DNA of 64,000 bases from Heligmosomoides polygyrus polygyrus (GCA_947396885.1 OX377203.1:7564001-7628000), one strand, 5' to 3'; counted from the stretch's first letter, positions 9,498 through 20,987 are shown. Notes: a model not told the origin generated them from the sequence alone. Numbers and translations: made by a program.

Positions 9498-9937
9498 GCT
9501 CAATAAATTGGTCCACCTCAACCTCGTTCGGCACAGAAGCATTAGCACGTTATAATAACATCATATACAGGATAGCTTTTAAAGAGTAAAAACTGTGTGG
9601 AAGGCTATAACCTTGCCAATACAGCTGTTTAAATGATTTAAAACGGATACGGTGGCGCAGGATAATTGAAATTTTATGGCATGTTGATGACAAGGATTGC
9701 ACCGTGCATCCGTCCTAAGTTTTGAATTTCAGACTCAATGACTGCGACCAGTTTTATTGTAGAAGTAGACTAAAACTATGTTAATCTCCTAATCTCTGCT
9801 CTGTCTGACACCACCTACTCTTCTAGATCTGCAATCAGCACTTTAAGGCCTTACTTTTCGTTCTATCGATTGACTACGCCGCATAATCGATATTGATGGC
9901 TTTCATTACGCGGCGCCGCTATGCTACCAATGTGTAA

Positions 9938-10683
9938 GGCTCCGTTTATAGTCCAATCGCCGCGTCATAACGAGAATTTAACATGTTGACGACCGCGCCT
10001 TTTTCGCGTGCCTGGCGCGTGGGACCAATCGATTTTTTGCAACGCAGACAGCGTGGCATGACATCATGTTGCACGGTCTAACGCGACCGCAAAATTCGTC
10101 TCTTGGTGGAAAGCGAGGATGAGGATGACGAGGTGATCCAGGACGACGTTGATGCTGAGGCCGTACACTACCAGCTGGCGATGATGATGGCTCAGAAAGT
10201 GAAGTAATAGAATCCGAAGCAGAAAATGAGGATGAGGAAGTTTGGAAGAGCGATTTTGAAGCGCCCACTTGGTGGAACTTTGCGGAGGAGTCATGATAAT
10301 GTGTTCGACTGCGTCAGGCCGATCGATTATAATCAATTATTTTTCAATGACGAATTGATTATTGAAGCCATTAGTTGACGAGAAGCTCAACAAATCAGTA
10401 ACCGAAAATTGTTTTTGGGGACCACGCTTTTTACAGCAAGTCTAAAGATGAAGTGCACATAACACAACAAAGTTCCTTGGAAAGATCTGAATGAAACTAG
10501 AAAAATAAATTATAAGGCTGTGGTCTGACAACATGTCACACGGCCCCACGCGGCCGTAAGGCTTGATATCAGGCCACACAGCCGTCAACGTGTTAATATC
10601 GATTAGGCGGCGCGGCCTAATCAATGTAGGCACTGTGACGTCATTATGACGCGTCGCGCGGTGATTGGACTATAAACGGAGCC
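9938..10683. mobile_element. TAA-flanked DNA transposon relic
   Basis: The ends GGCTCCGTTTATAGTCCAAT and ATTGGACTATAAACGGAGCC are exact inverted copies. TAA lies on both outer sides (9935-9937 and 10684-10686), as for PIF/Harbinger-type insertions. The interior has an acidic plus-strand stretch (GAGGATGAGGATGACGAGG at 10109) and, between stops, peptides such as EVWKSDFEAP and NDELIIEAIS. These look like a decayed transposase N-terminal region. A piggyBac-like protein was considered for that peptide, but the target site is TAA and not TTAA. Confidence 0.7.
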
Positions 10684-10904
10684 TAAGTTCAGCTTAATCC
10701 GAGCTTGTCCTTCCGTCTGTGTGATCAATCCTGGGGCTCTGTTTCTACTTCTGTGGTCGACCGATACGATCGCATGTATAGTGGCTGAATTGATCAATCG
10801 CGTCGATCAATTTTTCAATTTCAATTAAATCAATTTGGTTACCATACCATATTAGGTTTGGCTAGTATACGACATCGCTTCGTTTGACGTAGTATAGACG
10901 AGGC

Positions 10905-11057
10905 CTTAAGGCCCGCTCAGAGCAGCATTGCGGGGTGACGCGACGAAGTGATGAGTATCTATGTATATCGATCGGATAGCGCGACTAATCGATATGGGAG
11001 ATTACAACTTACACACTCGCAAGTCGCGTCGCACCGCAATGGGGCTCCGAACGTCGC
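10905..11057. mobile_element. palindromic MITE
   Basis: The arms CATTGCGGGGTGACGCGAC (10925) and GTCGCGTCGCACCGCAATG (11023) are near-perfect inverted copies. The core is TATATCGATCGG...GCGCG...AATCGATATGG. Outer ends are diverged. Confidence 0.7.
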
Positions 11058-11487
11058 CTAACATTACCTTCATACTTTTTTATCTTTGCTGAGGATTGCT
11101 AGCTCGAGGTGGGAAATAGTATAATATGTTGGCTGATGGGGAGACATTACAAAAAGCACACGATCAGATGATGACTATCGATCGATTTCATCGGGTTAGC
11201 ACGTAGTTTACCATTCGAGATAGGAATCACATGAATAGTCGTTGGGAAGACTTCATAACAACAGTAAACAATATCGATTCTTTCAATTTCTGGAGCGAAA
11301 TTCTAGCCAGTAGAGAAGGAGTCCGTTAGGCCGTCATCGTACGGCTTTAACCAAGCCACCATCAGCGCTACAGGTATGGTCCATCGTTGTACATTAGGTT
11401 CAGAAGATAAGCTCTAAAAGATGCACATAGGATATCCACCTTAAATTCTTAGAAAAAAATTTTCAAACCCAGTAGCCCCACCAGAAA
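11058..11487. other. no recognised gene
   Basis: No open frame of note and no repeat I can place. Confidence 0.4.
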
Positions 11488-11655
11488 AAGTAAAAGAGCT
11501 CGTATAGCGCAGTTGGAGGAGGCGTTTGCTGTAGCGAGCACCTCGAATCGATTTGTAGTAGAGTTACGGCTTCGCTCAGTACAGCTAAGACTTCTCTTCG
11601 ACGTCGCTGATTTGGAACCAGATTTGTCTGGAAAGTTTGTGGAATTTATAGTAAT
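11488..11655 (+). mobile_element. diverged SINE copy
   Basis: The head GCTCGTATAGCGCAGTTGG followed by AGGAGGCG matches the tRNA-derived SINE head, and GGAACCAGATTTGTCTGG near 11609 matches its mid-body. Other parts are too diverged to align by eye. Confidence 0.45.
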
Positions 11656-12215
11656 ATGCATGTACACGCCTAAGAGATATTCAAATATGTTAAGGCTTTC
11701 AGAATAAGCCGCAGAACCGATTAATTTCAACAATTTCAGATGCATCCATTCGCAGCATGAAGTTAATGATTTACAACTATTACACGAAAGTAACGACGGA
11801 AATCTTAAATAAAGCTTAATCTAAAACACGATAATGATAATGCTCTTGTAAAAGACTGCTACATATTGTTGAGATGATCGATAAACGTTTCCGATAGATC
11901 GATGGATGTTTCCTTCACAGTGCTGTTATAGCACATAAACGTTAATTGCCTACAACACGACCCCAAGGATGAGCTATATTTGATCTAAGGTCATAGTACA
12001 GTCGACTTACAGGCATTTTGAATGCTGTATTTATGCGCTTTAAAACTATTTAATCACTATTTATCTCATAAAATAAAATTCTTATAAAATTTTCAAATAG
12101 TGTGTACACTTACTAGGGAAAATTGATTTTTAAAAACTTCTACAAAAGTTTTTCAAATTTTTCTATAAAAAATATTTCAGCCTCTCTAGAGTATCTAGCT
12201 TAACCTAGTCTGATG
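11656..12215. other. AT-rich stretch, no recognised gene
   Basis: No coding frame is convincing. The right end grades into the 3' region of the LINE relic. Confidence 0.35.
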
Positions 12216-12219
12216 ATTT

Positions 12220-13500
12220 TAAAAAATTTCAATTTGAAAGGACAGAACAGAGCATTTATTGAGCCAAAAGTGACACAAAATCAGTTTTGCGCAAAACTTC
12301 GTAGTAAAAGTTGGCTTTTTGATTATTGGCAAAAGTGATTTCTTTGAAGACTTGTATAAACTGAAAAGTGCCCTTTTCTCAAAGCAATTAAGTATTTCAT
12401 TCTCTGAAAAAGCTGCTATATATTCAAACAAAATACCGTCTACTCTCAGAGAAACCTATTTTGTGAATAACTTCACAAATATCCTTCTGTTTAAGAAAGT
12501 GTTCTATCATGTAGTTAAATATTTTTAGCGAAGAATTGAGAATCGATGAGGGAAGCTCATTGCAGGTTTTCACAACATGAGCCGAAAATAATTTGAGAAA
12601 TTTTTTGAGCGCGGTTTTTTGAGGTTGATTTCTATGATTGTGCCCTCTTGTAATCTCGTTAAATAAGGAAAACGTGTAGAGTCCATTCTTATCCATGTCC
12701 AAGTGATCATGAATCATTTTAAAAACAAGGCTTTGGTCATAGATAATTTGTCTCAGTGATAAGGAAGTAGTATTGGGTCGATCCAAGCTTTCAGGGTAAG
12801 AAACTTCAAATAAACCATTCCACACAGGTGTGCAGTACTCCAAAAAGGTCTACATGAAGAGAAAAGTTTGAATAATGTTGCCATACTGCGAGTTTGAAAT
12901 GCTCAGAATAAGCTGCAATGACAGTTTCTTCAGTATGTTCATCAAAAGTTAGTTAGTCGGAGTACACAATTACTAAGTCGAAACAGAATGTGAAGTGTGC
13001 AGCCTGCAACCAGCTTGGTGGAAGAAACAATTTTTAGGATGATGGCGCCTAATGACAGTTTTTTTTTTCAAATGAAATGTCCAGTAGCCATTTTGAAGAC
13101 CATGCCGTTACAGAATCTAGCCCTTGTTGGGAGAATTTTGTTTTCATTTACACAGTAAAGTTTAGAATCATCCGCATAAATGTACAGTAGACATCATGTG
13201 CTAAACTTCTTGGTATATCGTTAATGTATAATGTATATTAGAAACATTAACGGACCAAGGCAGATTCCTTTTAGAATGCCACTAGGTGTTTCGTTTCGTA
13301 ACTCTCCGAAAAGCACCACTCACCATGAGTTTTTGGATTCTTTTGTACAAAAAAGAATGCAAAGACTGTATTCTTCCTGTATTCCTCATGCTTTAATTTT
13401 TTTTTACGTAAAAGATCCAGAGGGATTGAGTCAAATGCCTTAGTGTAGTCAAGCTTGCTTAGCAGAGTGCCAAAATTGTATAAATAAATCAACAATTTTT
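12220..13500 (-). pseudogene. CR1-like LINE reverse transcriptase relic
   Basis: Reading leftward, LLSKLDYTKAFDSIPLDLL (about 13460-13405) is RT motif A. After frame breaks, LGPLMFLIYI (about 13230) is the motif B side, and 12843-12424 gives the post-RT tail: MEYCTPVWN, GHNHRN and ELPSSILNSSLKIF. Known: non-LTR elements of the CR1/Jockey group carry this order. Several frameshifts and stops show it is dead. The YADD block is not clearly visible. The stretch beyond 12424 is probably its 3' UTR. Confidence 0.7.
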
Positions 13501-14037
13501 CATAGAAAGCATGTCTTGCTCACCGATGATCGTCTGGTTTACCGGCTGCGCTTGTCCTCTATGGCATTCACTCGTCAAGCTCCCTGTTTTCGTTCATTTT
13601 TTCTTCTCTTTCTCTCATCCCCTTCGGAACTGCTGTCGCTTTAATCATGCCCTAAAGCTATCAGTCCATAACGATCGGCGTGCAAAAGAACTACTTTCAC
13701 TTTCTTGGAGAGTCATTTTAATGTAGTAGAAGATTCTGATTTGGAAAAAGTTCAATTCGATTTTAAAAGTGTGAAGCCTGCATAGAAGAGTCGAATTTGA
13801 GTGAGAATGAACGATCTCTTCTTTTAGTATGCGAGATGTTTTAGATGAAAACAATCTGAAGAGATTTGAAGAAATTCAATGGAATTTCGGAAGAATTCAA
13901 TACTAATTTGCGGGAAACCGGCGTTACCAAATTAAGATTCGAGCGTCGGCACCCGTTTTTCAATAACGAGCAAACAGGCTCCCCACGAAATCCCTCGCCT
14001 ATTCATTCCTTGTGATGGTGTTGTGTAGGACACTCCA
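13466..14037 (+). repeat. dispersed repeat, copy 1 of 2
   Basis: From ATTGTATAAATAAATCAACA at 13477 through GGAAACCGGCGTTACC and AGGCTCCCC it parallels 15770-16420 in the same orientation with moderate divergence and small indels. No domain is recognised. Confidence 0.65.
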
Positions 14038-14137
14038 AGCAGGGCCTGGTGATCGCCGCTCTTAAACGATATCCTGATATAACGAAAAACAATAAAATTG
14101 TGAAAACATTTAGCAGTAAGTAAGCTACGCCAACCTC

Positions 14138-14301
14138 GGGCCGGATTCATCAACGACTTACAGCAATTGAACAGAGAAAATACAACCGAAATCACTGATA
14201 GCGTGGCGAAATGCTTCACCATATCGCTTGATAAGCCGCGCTATCAGGAATTTCGGCCGATTCCACCGTTGGATTGCTGTAAGTCGTTGATCAATCCAGC
14301 C
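14138..14301. mobile_element. palindromic MITE (GGATTCATCAACGACTTACA type)
   Basis: CCGGATTCATCAACGACTTA at 14141 is matched by TAAGTCGTTGATCAATCCAG at about 14280. The inner arms GCTATCAGGAATTTCGGCCG and their inverse also pair. Sister copies are at 39733-39892 and 40542-40709. Confidence 0.8.
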
Positions 14302-14654
14302 TCTTGTTGACCCAGGTTCCGAGTTTCTAGTCGTGAGCGGGGAGACCAAAAAGGACCACTCTAGTAAGAGAGGACCTCTTACTAACTTTGCACCGAGGGT
14401 GGATCATCTTCAAGCAGCTAAAACAGATAACACCAGTAAATATAAATTAAAAGTGCACCAAACACCACCAATCGACGTTTCGGACACAGGCATGACGGTA
14501 CACTTCACGTTCTAATCATTTTCAAACGTCCCGTTCTAGCTCACAAATATTACATATTCTCATATTTTCTGTATAATTTACTTTTGATATCATTAATGCA
14601 ATTGTTTACAAAGGAATGAATAAGTTCAATATATTCCAATACTGAACACATTCA

Positions 14655-14965
14655 GTGCTTATGAAATCGCTTAAAAGTGGTCACCACCAACTAGGAACTC
14701 GCCAATACACTTACAACCGGAAAAAACCCAGCCTGAGTTGTCCAGTGCGCAACGCCCACAGCGGCACGATTCAAACCTGGTTTTTACTAGACACAGAAAG
14801 CCCTCACTACAGGCTCTATACACTGGAGCCAGAGGTGAGAGACATTAACGACGCTCTATGGGATTTTCTGCATATCAGAAGCCATCCCCTCCTTCCCTGA
14901 CCCTATTTGCGCACGCAAATATCACTAGCTGCAGCGAATACAAGCACGGAGGCAGCGGACCATAG
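14655..14965 (+). repeat. repeat with conserved open frame, copy 1
   Basis: The frame reads YTYNRKKPSLSCPV, NAHSGTIQTWFLLD, YRLYTLEPEVRDINDALWDF. The minus-strand copy at 16740-17269 has the same peptide with substitutions. The family is unknown to me; it could be a piece of a transposon protein or a coincidentally open repeat. Confidence 0.5.
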
Positions 14966-15769
14966 CGCCAAAAGTTTTTTCATGCGGTTGTAATTTTATT
15001 GCAAAGGAATCAGTATCAGATGAGAGTGTGGTCATGCCTTATGAACTGATTGAAACGATCATCAGACCAGTCGTGACTTCAGAAACTCACTGCATCGAAG
15101 CTGGTTCTGTCCTAAGGTTGTCATTTCATTGCTGGCAACTGCGTCGTCCCGCAACGATTTCCCTAAATTCCACTCCGAAACTACGATGGACAACTCAGAT
15201 GGGCTTGTTTTTTCCGAGGGGCGGTCTTTATGTACGAATGGTCACCGCGTCCGCGACAACGACTGCCGCGTGCGCGATGAGCTCCGCTGCGGTCGTGGGA
15301 ACTGTGCCTCATGACCTGCTGCGGGCACTAGGTTTGAGTTGTTGATATCCCTTTCTGCGGTTGCGGGAGCTGCGGGAAAACATGGTCTGGTTCAGAAATT
15401 AAGTTTGAGTTATAAAACTAAGCAACTTTCAAATGCTCAATTTTATATGATGCTTCTTCAGGAAAAGCTGAAAATATGACACACTATCGCAGTGGAACTG
15501 ACTTTGTATACAACTTCTAACACTTGGTGTGCAAGTTCTGATGCAGGTCTAGATATCACCGGCCGCTGAAGTCACCCAATTACGACGTCTCCTGCCGCTC
15601 TCGCCGCGCTATTCGCCGCGCCCGCGGCGACTATTCGTACATAATGTCCCGCAGCCGTTTTTTCCCGGTTGTTAGTTTATCAGACACTCAATTAGGAGTG
15701 GACCGATTTTCGATTTGATTTCAAAATTGAGAAGCTTGCTGCTTAGCAAAATGTGCAATTTGACGTGAA

Positions 15770-16425
15770 AATTGTATAAATAAATCAACAATTTTTCATA
15801 GCATGTCTAGCTCACCGACGACTGTCTGGTTTATCGGCTGCTCTTGTCGTCTATGACGTTCACTCCTTCACCTCTCTTCAGGCTTCTTCTGATTTCGTTC
15901 ACTCTTTCTTCTCTTCCTCGGCAACTGCTGTCGCTGTGATCATGCCCTGAAGATCAGTCGATAACGATCGGCGTAAACAAAAACAAAATATTTTAACTTC
16001 CTTGGAGAGTTTTATTTTAATGTGGAAGAAGCGTCCGAATTAGAAGAGTTCAATTCGATTTCAAAAGTGTGAAGCATGCATAAAGTGTCGAATTTGAGTG
16101 AAAACTGTACAACTGACTAGAGCACCTCGCCTGTCTATCTTGTAACCGTTACCTGACCCACCTATGATTCTTCATAACTGTTCGAATTTCCTAGAAACTA
16201 TCTTTTTTAGAAGATTTTTCAGATGAAAAAGATCTAAAGAGATTTGAAGAAGTTCAACGCGATTCGGAAGAATTCAATAGACATTTGCGGAAAACCGGCG
16301 TTACTAAATTAGGATTGGGAGCGGCACCCGTTTTCCAATAACCAGCAATCAGGCTCCCCGCAAAATTCCTGAAATGCCTAATTATTCCTTATCATGGTGG
16401 CGTCTAATGCACTCCAAGGCCTTCT
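15770..16425 (+). repeat. dispersed repeat, copy 2 of 2
   Basis: Diverged direct copy of 13466-14037; both share TGTATAAATAAATCAACA, CAGTCGATAACGATCGGCG-like and ACCGGCGTTAC blocks. Confidence 0.65.
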
Positions 16426-16581
16426 TCGAGGCGAGCATTCGATTGGGTCATAGTTCGCTCACATTTTTATTAATGTTCAACGTTCGACTGTCACTGAATC
16501 TTGGCATGATGTTGGTCAGTATGAATACCCAAGTGATGCAGATAGCGAACTAAGATTAGTATAGATCCTTTATTTCGATTA

Positions 16582-16611
16582 GCGTTTCGGCGTACAAGCC
16601 TTCTTCAGAGC
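16582..16611 (-). ncRNA. hammerhead-like motif, Penelope relic
   Basis: On the minus strand, GGCT, CTGAAGA, AGGC-TTGTAC-GCC, GAAAC, GCT has the layout of the motif at 9460 but helix I does not pair. It is probably the end of an old Penelope-like insertion; the rest of that element is not recognisable. Confidence 0.35.
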
Positions 16612-16739
16612 CTGGAAGAGTCAAATCGAGTTTGAAGAGCCATCCGTTCAAGAACCATTCCAAACCACAGCCGTGAATCAGAATTAATTTTTATTAATCA
16701 TGTTGGTGATCAAGTGCAATATTGTCTTTAAGGCGCAAA

Positions 16740-17269
16740 TAGGGTCGGGGGACGGTCACCATGTAGGACAGAGTGTTTGATAAACTTACAACCGGAAAAA
16801 AACCCGTCTGAGTTATTCACCGTTTTTTTTCGGAGTGAAATTCAGGGAAATCGTTGCGGGACCACGCATTTGCCTATCCCTCTGCTAATCAGTCGCTGCA
16901 GCTGGTGATGTTTACGTGTTTGTCCGCCGCAAAAAAAAAGGTCGGGGAGGGGGGAGGGGTTCTGATGGGCAGAAAATCCCATAGAGCGTCGTTAATGTCC
17001 TTCATCCCTGGCTCCAACGTATAAAGCCTGTAGTAGGGGCGTTCCATGTTTAACAAAAACCATGTTTGAATCGCGCGGCTGTGGGCGTTGCACACCGGAC
17101 AACCCGGACCGGGTTTTCTTTTTCGGTTGTAAGTATATCGGCGAGTGTAGGACAGCCCTGCGCAACGTAATTGGACATCCAACTGCCTTCCTGCCAAGGC
17201 GAATATCCACTGAGTACATGTTGATCCCCTCCGGAGCCCACTTTTGTCGTCTTTATAGATCTTTAGCAA
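16740..17269 (-). repeat. repeat with conserved open frame, copy 2
   Basis: The minus frame includes YTYNRKRKPGPGCPVCNAH, IQTWFLLNMERPYYRLYTLE and DINDALWDFLPIR, the counterpart of 14655-14965. The flank also shares an inverted TTCAGGGAAATCGTTGCGGG block with about 15146-15170. A G-rich run at about 16939-16957 could fold as a G-quadruplex. Confidence 0.5.
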
Positions 17270-17284
17270 TGGTACACGAAAAGC

Positions 17285-17728
17285 TCACTGGGAAATAGCG
17301 CCGATCATCTCTCGCCCCAACGCGAAACCGCGCCCCATGGCCAAGCCGTCGTGGATTTCGCCACACCCCCACGGCTTCATGTCTTCTTGCTCATCTTCGA
17401 TTGTTTGTTTTAGAATTCGAATGCCAAGCCGTGATTGCCTAGAATTCCCTAGTGTGGCCTGCTCCAGATGCCCTCTCGAAGGCCTCAGATAGCGCTTCTC
17501 CACACCCATCAGTGGCGGACAGCAAGTGGGCTGGAACATGGCCAACTGTTCGCTGACGGCAGTTAGCACCGTACGACGACAATTGATGGGGTGGCGAGGA
17601 CCACCTGCGGACCGATTCGCACCCGATTCGAACGGCCGGCCGTAATCGTCGTGGCGATTCCCGCGCGAATGGGAGGCACCGCACGACACGCGCCAAACCG
17701 TCGCCGGCAAACGCCGTGTTTCGGCCAC
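17285..17728 (-). CDS. unidentified GC-rich open frame
   Basis: The 147-residue minus frame ends with IEDEQEDMKPWGCGEIHDGL and then AMGRGFALGREMIGAISQ. The composition is richer in GC than its surroundings. A second frame over the same DNA is also open, which is expected in GC-rich sequence and weakens the case. I recognise no domain. Confidence 0.25.
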   Translation of the reverse strand: MAETRRLPATVWRVSCGASHSRGNRHDDYGRPFESGANRSAGGPRHPINCRRTVLTAVSEQLAMFQPTCCPPLMGVEKRYLRPSRGHLEQATLGNSRQSRLGIRILKQTIEDEQEDMKPWGCGEIHDGLAMGRGFALGREMIGAISQ

Positions 17729-17729
17729 T

Positions 17730-18185
17730 GTTTCTTCCTGTGACGTTCGTTCGAGTCTTCGGTGGCCCTTTCCTATGGAGGAGGCCTTTTTCCTCCTCCA
17801 GATGGTGGTAGTGACAATGCTGATGCCGCCTGTTTGCTGTTTCCTTACGTCGAATGTTCAGTTGGGCACACTTCTGTGGATCAGAGGGTTTATAAGGCCA
17901 TTGTAAAAGAAAAACTTGTCGATTTGATACACATGATGTCCATCTAGATGTTGATGTCAGCGCCTACCTGTCAGGGTTGTCCCTTAAATTTTGAAACCAG
18001 CACATAATGTTCGATTGGGAGTGAAGCTAACGGGGCATACATTTTCTCTTCGTCCACGTTTTTCCGCTCTTTCTTTGCAGCAACTATTACTATGAAAATA
18101 AAACGTGAAAATATATAATTAGAATTAACGACGGAAGTTAATGAAAACCTGTCCAATGGCCCTGTAATGTGGGAAGAAAGAAAAT
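17730..18185. other. no recognised gene
   Basis: Part of it (about 17790-17945) resembles 20040-20240 loosely (GTCGAATGTTC...GGACACACTT), suggesting a decayed dispersed repeat. Confidence 0.35.
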
Positions 18186-18189
18186 TTTT

Positions 18190-18948
18190 GGCACTATTGT
18201 ACTTTCACCACGGGTAGAGGAGAGGTCGAAAAAAATCCCCCAAACTTCGGCTAGGGGGGTTATTTGGGGTGCTGGTCCCGAATCTGAGATCCGTTTTCAA
18301 AATTACGGTAGGTTACGGTAACTGCGGGTGACTAAGGCTGTCAAGGTCATATTCACCGATTTCGCCCAAACTTCGGCTAGGGGGGTTATTTGGGGTGCTG
18401 ATCACGAATATGACATCCGTTCTCCGTTGTACGCTGGAATACGGTAGGTTACGGTAGGTGCGGGTGACTAAGGGCCATGGTGCTTAGATTGCTATCTCTC
18501 GATTAAGCCTTCGCCTATCGAAGAGTTTCCCGCAAAAATGGTTTCCCGCTGATTTGCGAATTTTCAGGTGATCGCTGTGGGACCGCTTGCATGCTGTGCT
18601 CACGTAGCACCACAGATAACCCCTATAGCCGAAGTTTGGGTGAAATCGGTGACCATGATCTTAATCACCCGTACCTACCGTCACCTACCGTACTCCAGCG
18701 TAAAACGAAAAAACGGATGTCATATTCGTGATCAGCACTCCAAGTAACCCCCCTAGCCGATGTTTGGGCAAAATTGGTGACTACGACCTCGGCAGCCTTA
18801 CTTACCCGTACCTACCGTAACCTACCGTAATCGGCCGAAATTTCAAAAACGAATGTCAGATTCGTGATCAGCACCCCAAATAACCCCCCAGACGAAGTTT
18901 GGGCGAGCTCTCCTCGACCCGTGGAGTTGTGAAAGTACAATAGTGCCA
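18190..18948. mobile_element. 759-bp foldback with two internal repeat units per arm
   Basis: The ends GGCACTATTGTACTTTCAC and GTGAAAGTACAATAGTGCC are exact inverted copies. Each arm holds two direct units of about 150-165 bp built around AAACTTCGGCTAGGGGGG, GTTATTTGGGGTGCTG, CACGAAT and TACGGTAGGTTACGGTA. The whole is therefore unit-unit-inverted unit-inverted unit. A shorter, diverged relative lies at 20540-20790. No protein is encoded. Confidence 0.8.
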
Positions 18949-18949
18949 T

Positions 18950-20535
18950 TTTTTTTGTAACGTATTGCAATCAGAACGCATTCCAAACAAGGATGAGGAG
19001 AAAATGTTGGCATGGCCAGACAAGCTCACTCTTTGATCCCACCTCGAAACCATCACAAGAACCTAAATTAAGCAAAACAGTGCTCACTTACCGCAATCTA
19101 AAGTTAGGCGTGCTATGTCTTGCACTTCCACTTACGCTGTGTTTCACCGTAAATGCTCGGTAGTATTTACGGTCAATACTAATGCTGCTAGTGCTAATGC
19201 TAAAGCTAATTGGGTGCTGTTCTCAAAGAGCTGGTATCACCTTAAATAGTTGGGCAATTCCGAGCCTTTTCTTACCTGTAATCAGCGCGAAACTTAATGT
19301 CCAGAGCATGCTCCTCACATATTACGTGAACATGCCGTGAAATACGGGATGTCGTGAATGCACAACGCCGCACGCCTAAATTTGGATTACGGTAAGCCGG
19401 CACTGCATTCTTGTGAGACCGCCATTTATTTCTAGTATTCATTTGCGGTCAGAATAACTTAGGAATCGGGACCGTTCAAACTGTCCTTTTATACGTCAAC
19501 ATAGACGATTTCTATGTATAAAAGGACGGTTTGAACGGCGCCGATTTCTGGCTCTCACTCACAGGGAGAAAATAGTAGCAATTTGATCCATAGCGCAAGA
19601 GAAACGAGGGGCCGTTACCTATGGGGAAGAAGGCCCGTGGGCGTGAAAAGAATGCCTTTTATTGGGTTCCGTGAGCGAGCAAGGGAACAAACTCCTTGGG
19701 GTGGTCGATTTTGGCGCAGGTGTGGTGTGGATAGAGTACACCCTGGAGTTCTTTGGGCACGCACGGACCCACTTCTTGTTAAAAACCCGGTAATCGCTAT
19801 GAAAGTGGAGTGTTGATATTCACGCAAATCGTCATACCCTGGCAGGTTGAGTCTTTGTGTAATTGCTTAATTTTGTCATACCATGCCGAGGACGCTGACC
19901 CCGAACTGTGATAGGGCAAAATCCTATTTTCACTGCATGGAATTGCAATTCTGCATTCAAGACGCCCCTCTCTTAAGCCCGATGACTCGGCTTCTGGTTT
20001 CTATGGTGACACTAGCTCCGGTCTTCGGTCTCCTATGAGAAATGTCTTCTTCCTCTAGATATGCTCGACGCCAGCTTTGAGCCGCTTTTTGCTCTGAAGC
20101 TTGTCGGCCAGTAGCTTTAGGTCGAATGTTCTGTTGGACACACTTGGCTGTGGTCAAGAGGGTTTGATCAGTGGCCCTTAGGGCTGTAGTAAAGCGGAGT
20201 TTGACAAGCAGACCGACCTGAACTCTATCTAGGCCTCGTTATCAAGGTCCACTTATCACGGATGATGCAATAAGTAATTTTTGGTGCTAGGGAAGCTACT
20301 AGAAATCTCGCTGGGCTGTTCTTCGTCTTCATCCATGGCTTACGGTATTTATCCCTTCAGGTTATGGATTCAGCAAGGATCGGTTCGCATGTGTTCTTTG
20401 TACTATTACCCTTTATCTTTCTGCACACGTGTTCTTTGCTTTCTTATCAGGTTAGCAATGAGGCGTCAACACTATCTTTTTATGGTACGTAGAGAACTTG
20501 GGGAATACTAATGGAGCGGTGGCATTCGAATGAAA
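18950..20535. other. no recognised gene; one perfect hairpin
   Basis: At 19470-19539, CCGTTCAAACTGTCCTTTTA is matched by its near-perfect inverse TAAAAGGACGGTTTGAACGG, a very small MITE or hairpin. Short open frames elsewhere (for example 19583-19816) match nothing I know. Confidence 0.4.
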
Positions 20536-20539
20536 ATGT

Positions 20540-20790
20540 GGTATTGTACTTTCACGACTCCACAGCTCGAGGAGAGGTTAAAAAATACGCTCAAACTTCG
20601 TCTATGGAGTTATTTGGAGCGCTAATCACGAATAACGACAAAGTGCGGTAGTACGTGTGACTAGGAACTTCGTTTATGGTGGTTATCTGCAGTGCTGATC
20701 ACGAATCTGATATCCGGTTTTGGTGTTACGCTTGGGTTTTACGCATTACGTGATCAGCACTCCAAGTAACTCCATAGATGAGAAATACTG
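20540..20790. repeat. diverged relative of the 18190 foldback
   Basis: Shares ATTGTACTTTCACGACTCCA, CAAACTTCGTCTATGG, GTTATTTGGAGCGCT and the inverted block TGATCAGCACTCCAAGTAAC with 18190-18948. Confidence 0.6.
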
Positions 20791-20987
20791 CTGGTTAGGG
20801 TATACTCGAGGCCCCTACTGGGTATCTCCGCATATCCTTGAGGATTTCTTATCCTTTACTTCGGAATGGATGAATCCAAACCCAGACGATGTCCTTCCAG
20901 TCGAAGACTATATTCTTATATCCGTCCCTCTCCCATTCTCGTGCGTATTCGGCAAGCCTTCAGTGTCGTGTAAGACCCTTAAAGCGG

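Larger units (their letters stand above)
7318..9549 (-). mobile_element. Penelope-like retroelement, 5'-truncated, inverted terminal repeats
   Basis: A minus-strand RT plus GIY-YIG gene is bounded by inverted copies of a 264-bp terminal repeat (7353-7616 and 9291-9555). The unit is flanked by a 13-base direct repeat, TTATAATAACATC, at 7305-7317 and 9550-9562, a candidate target duplication. Known: Penelope-like elements carry such pseudo-LTRs, insert with variable target duplications, and are often 5' truncated. The ORF begins right at the inner edge of the right repeat, so the N-terminal part of the protein is missing. Confidence 0.85.

Noticed and set aside
10064..10336. Minus-strand frames within the TAA-flanked element
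   Set aside because: His/Ser-rich frames are antisense of an acidic coding remnant on the plus strand.
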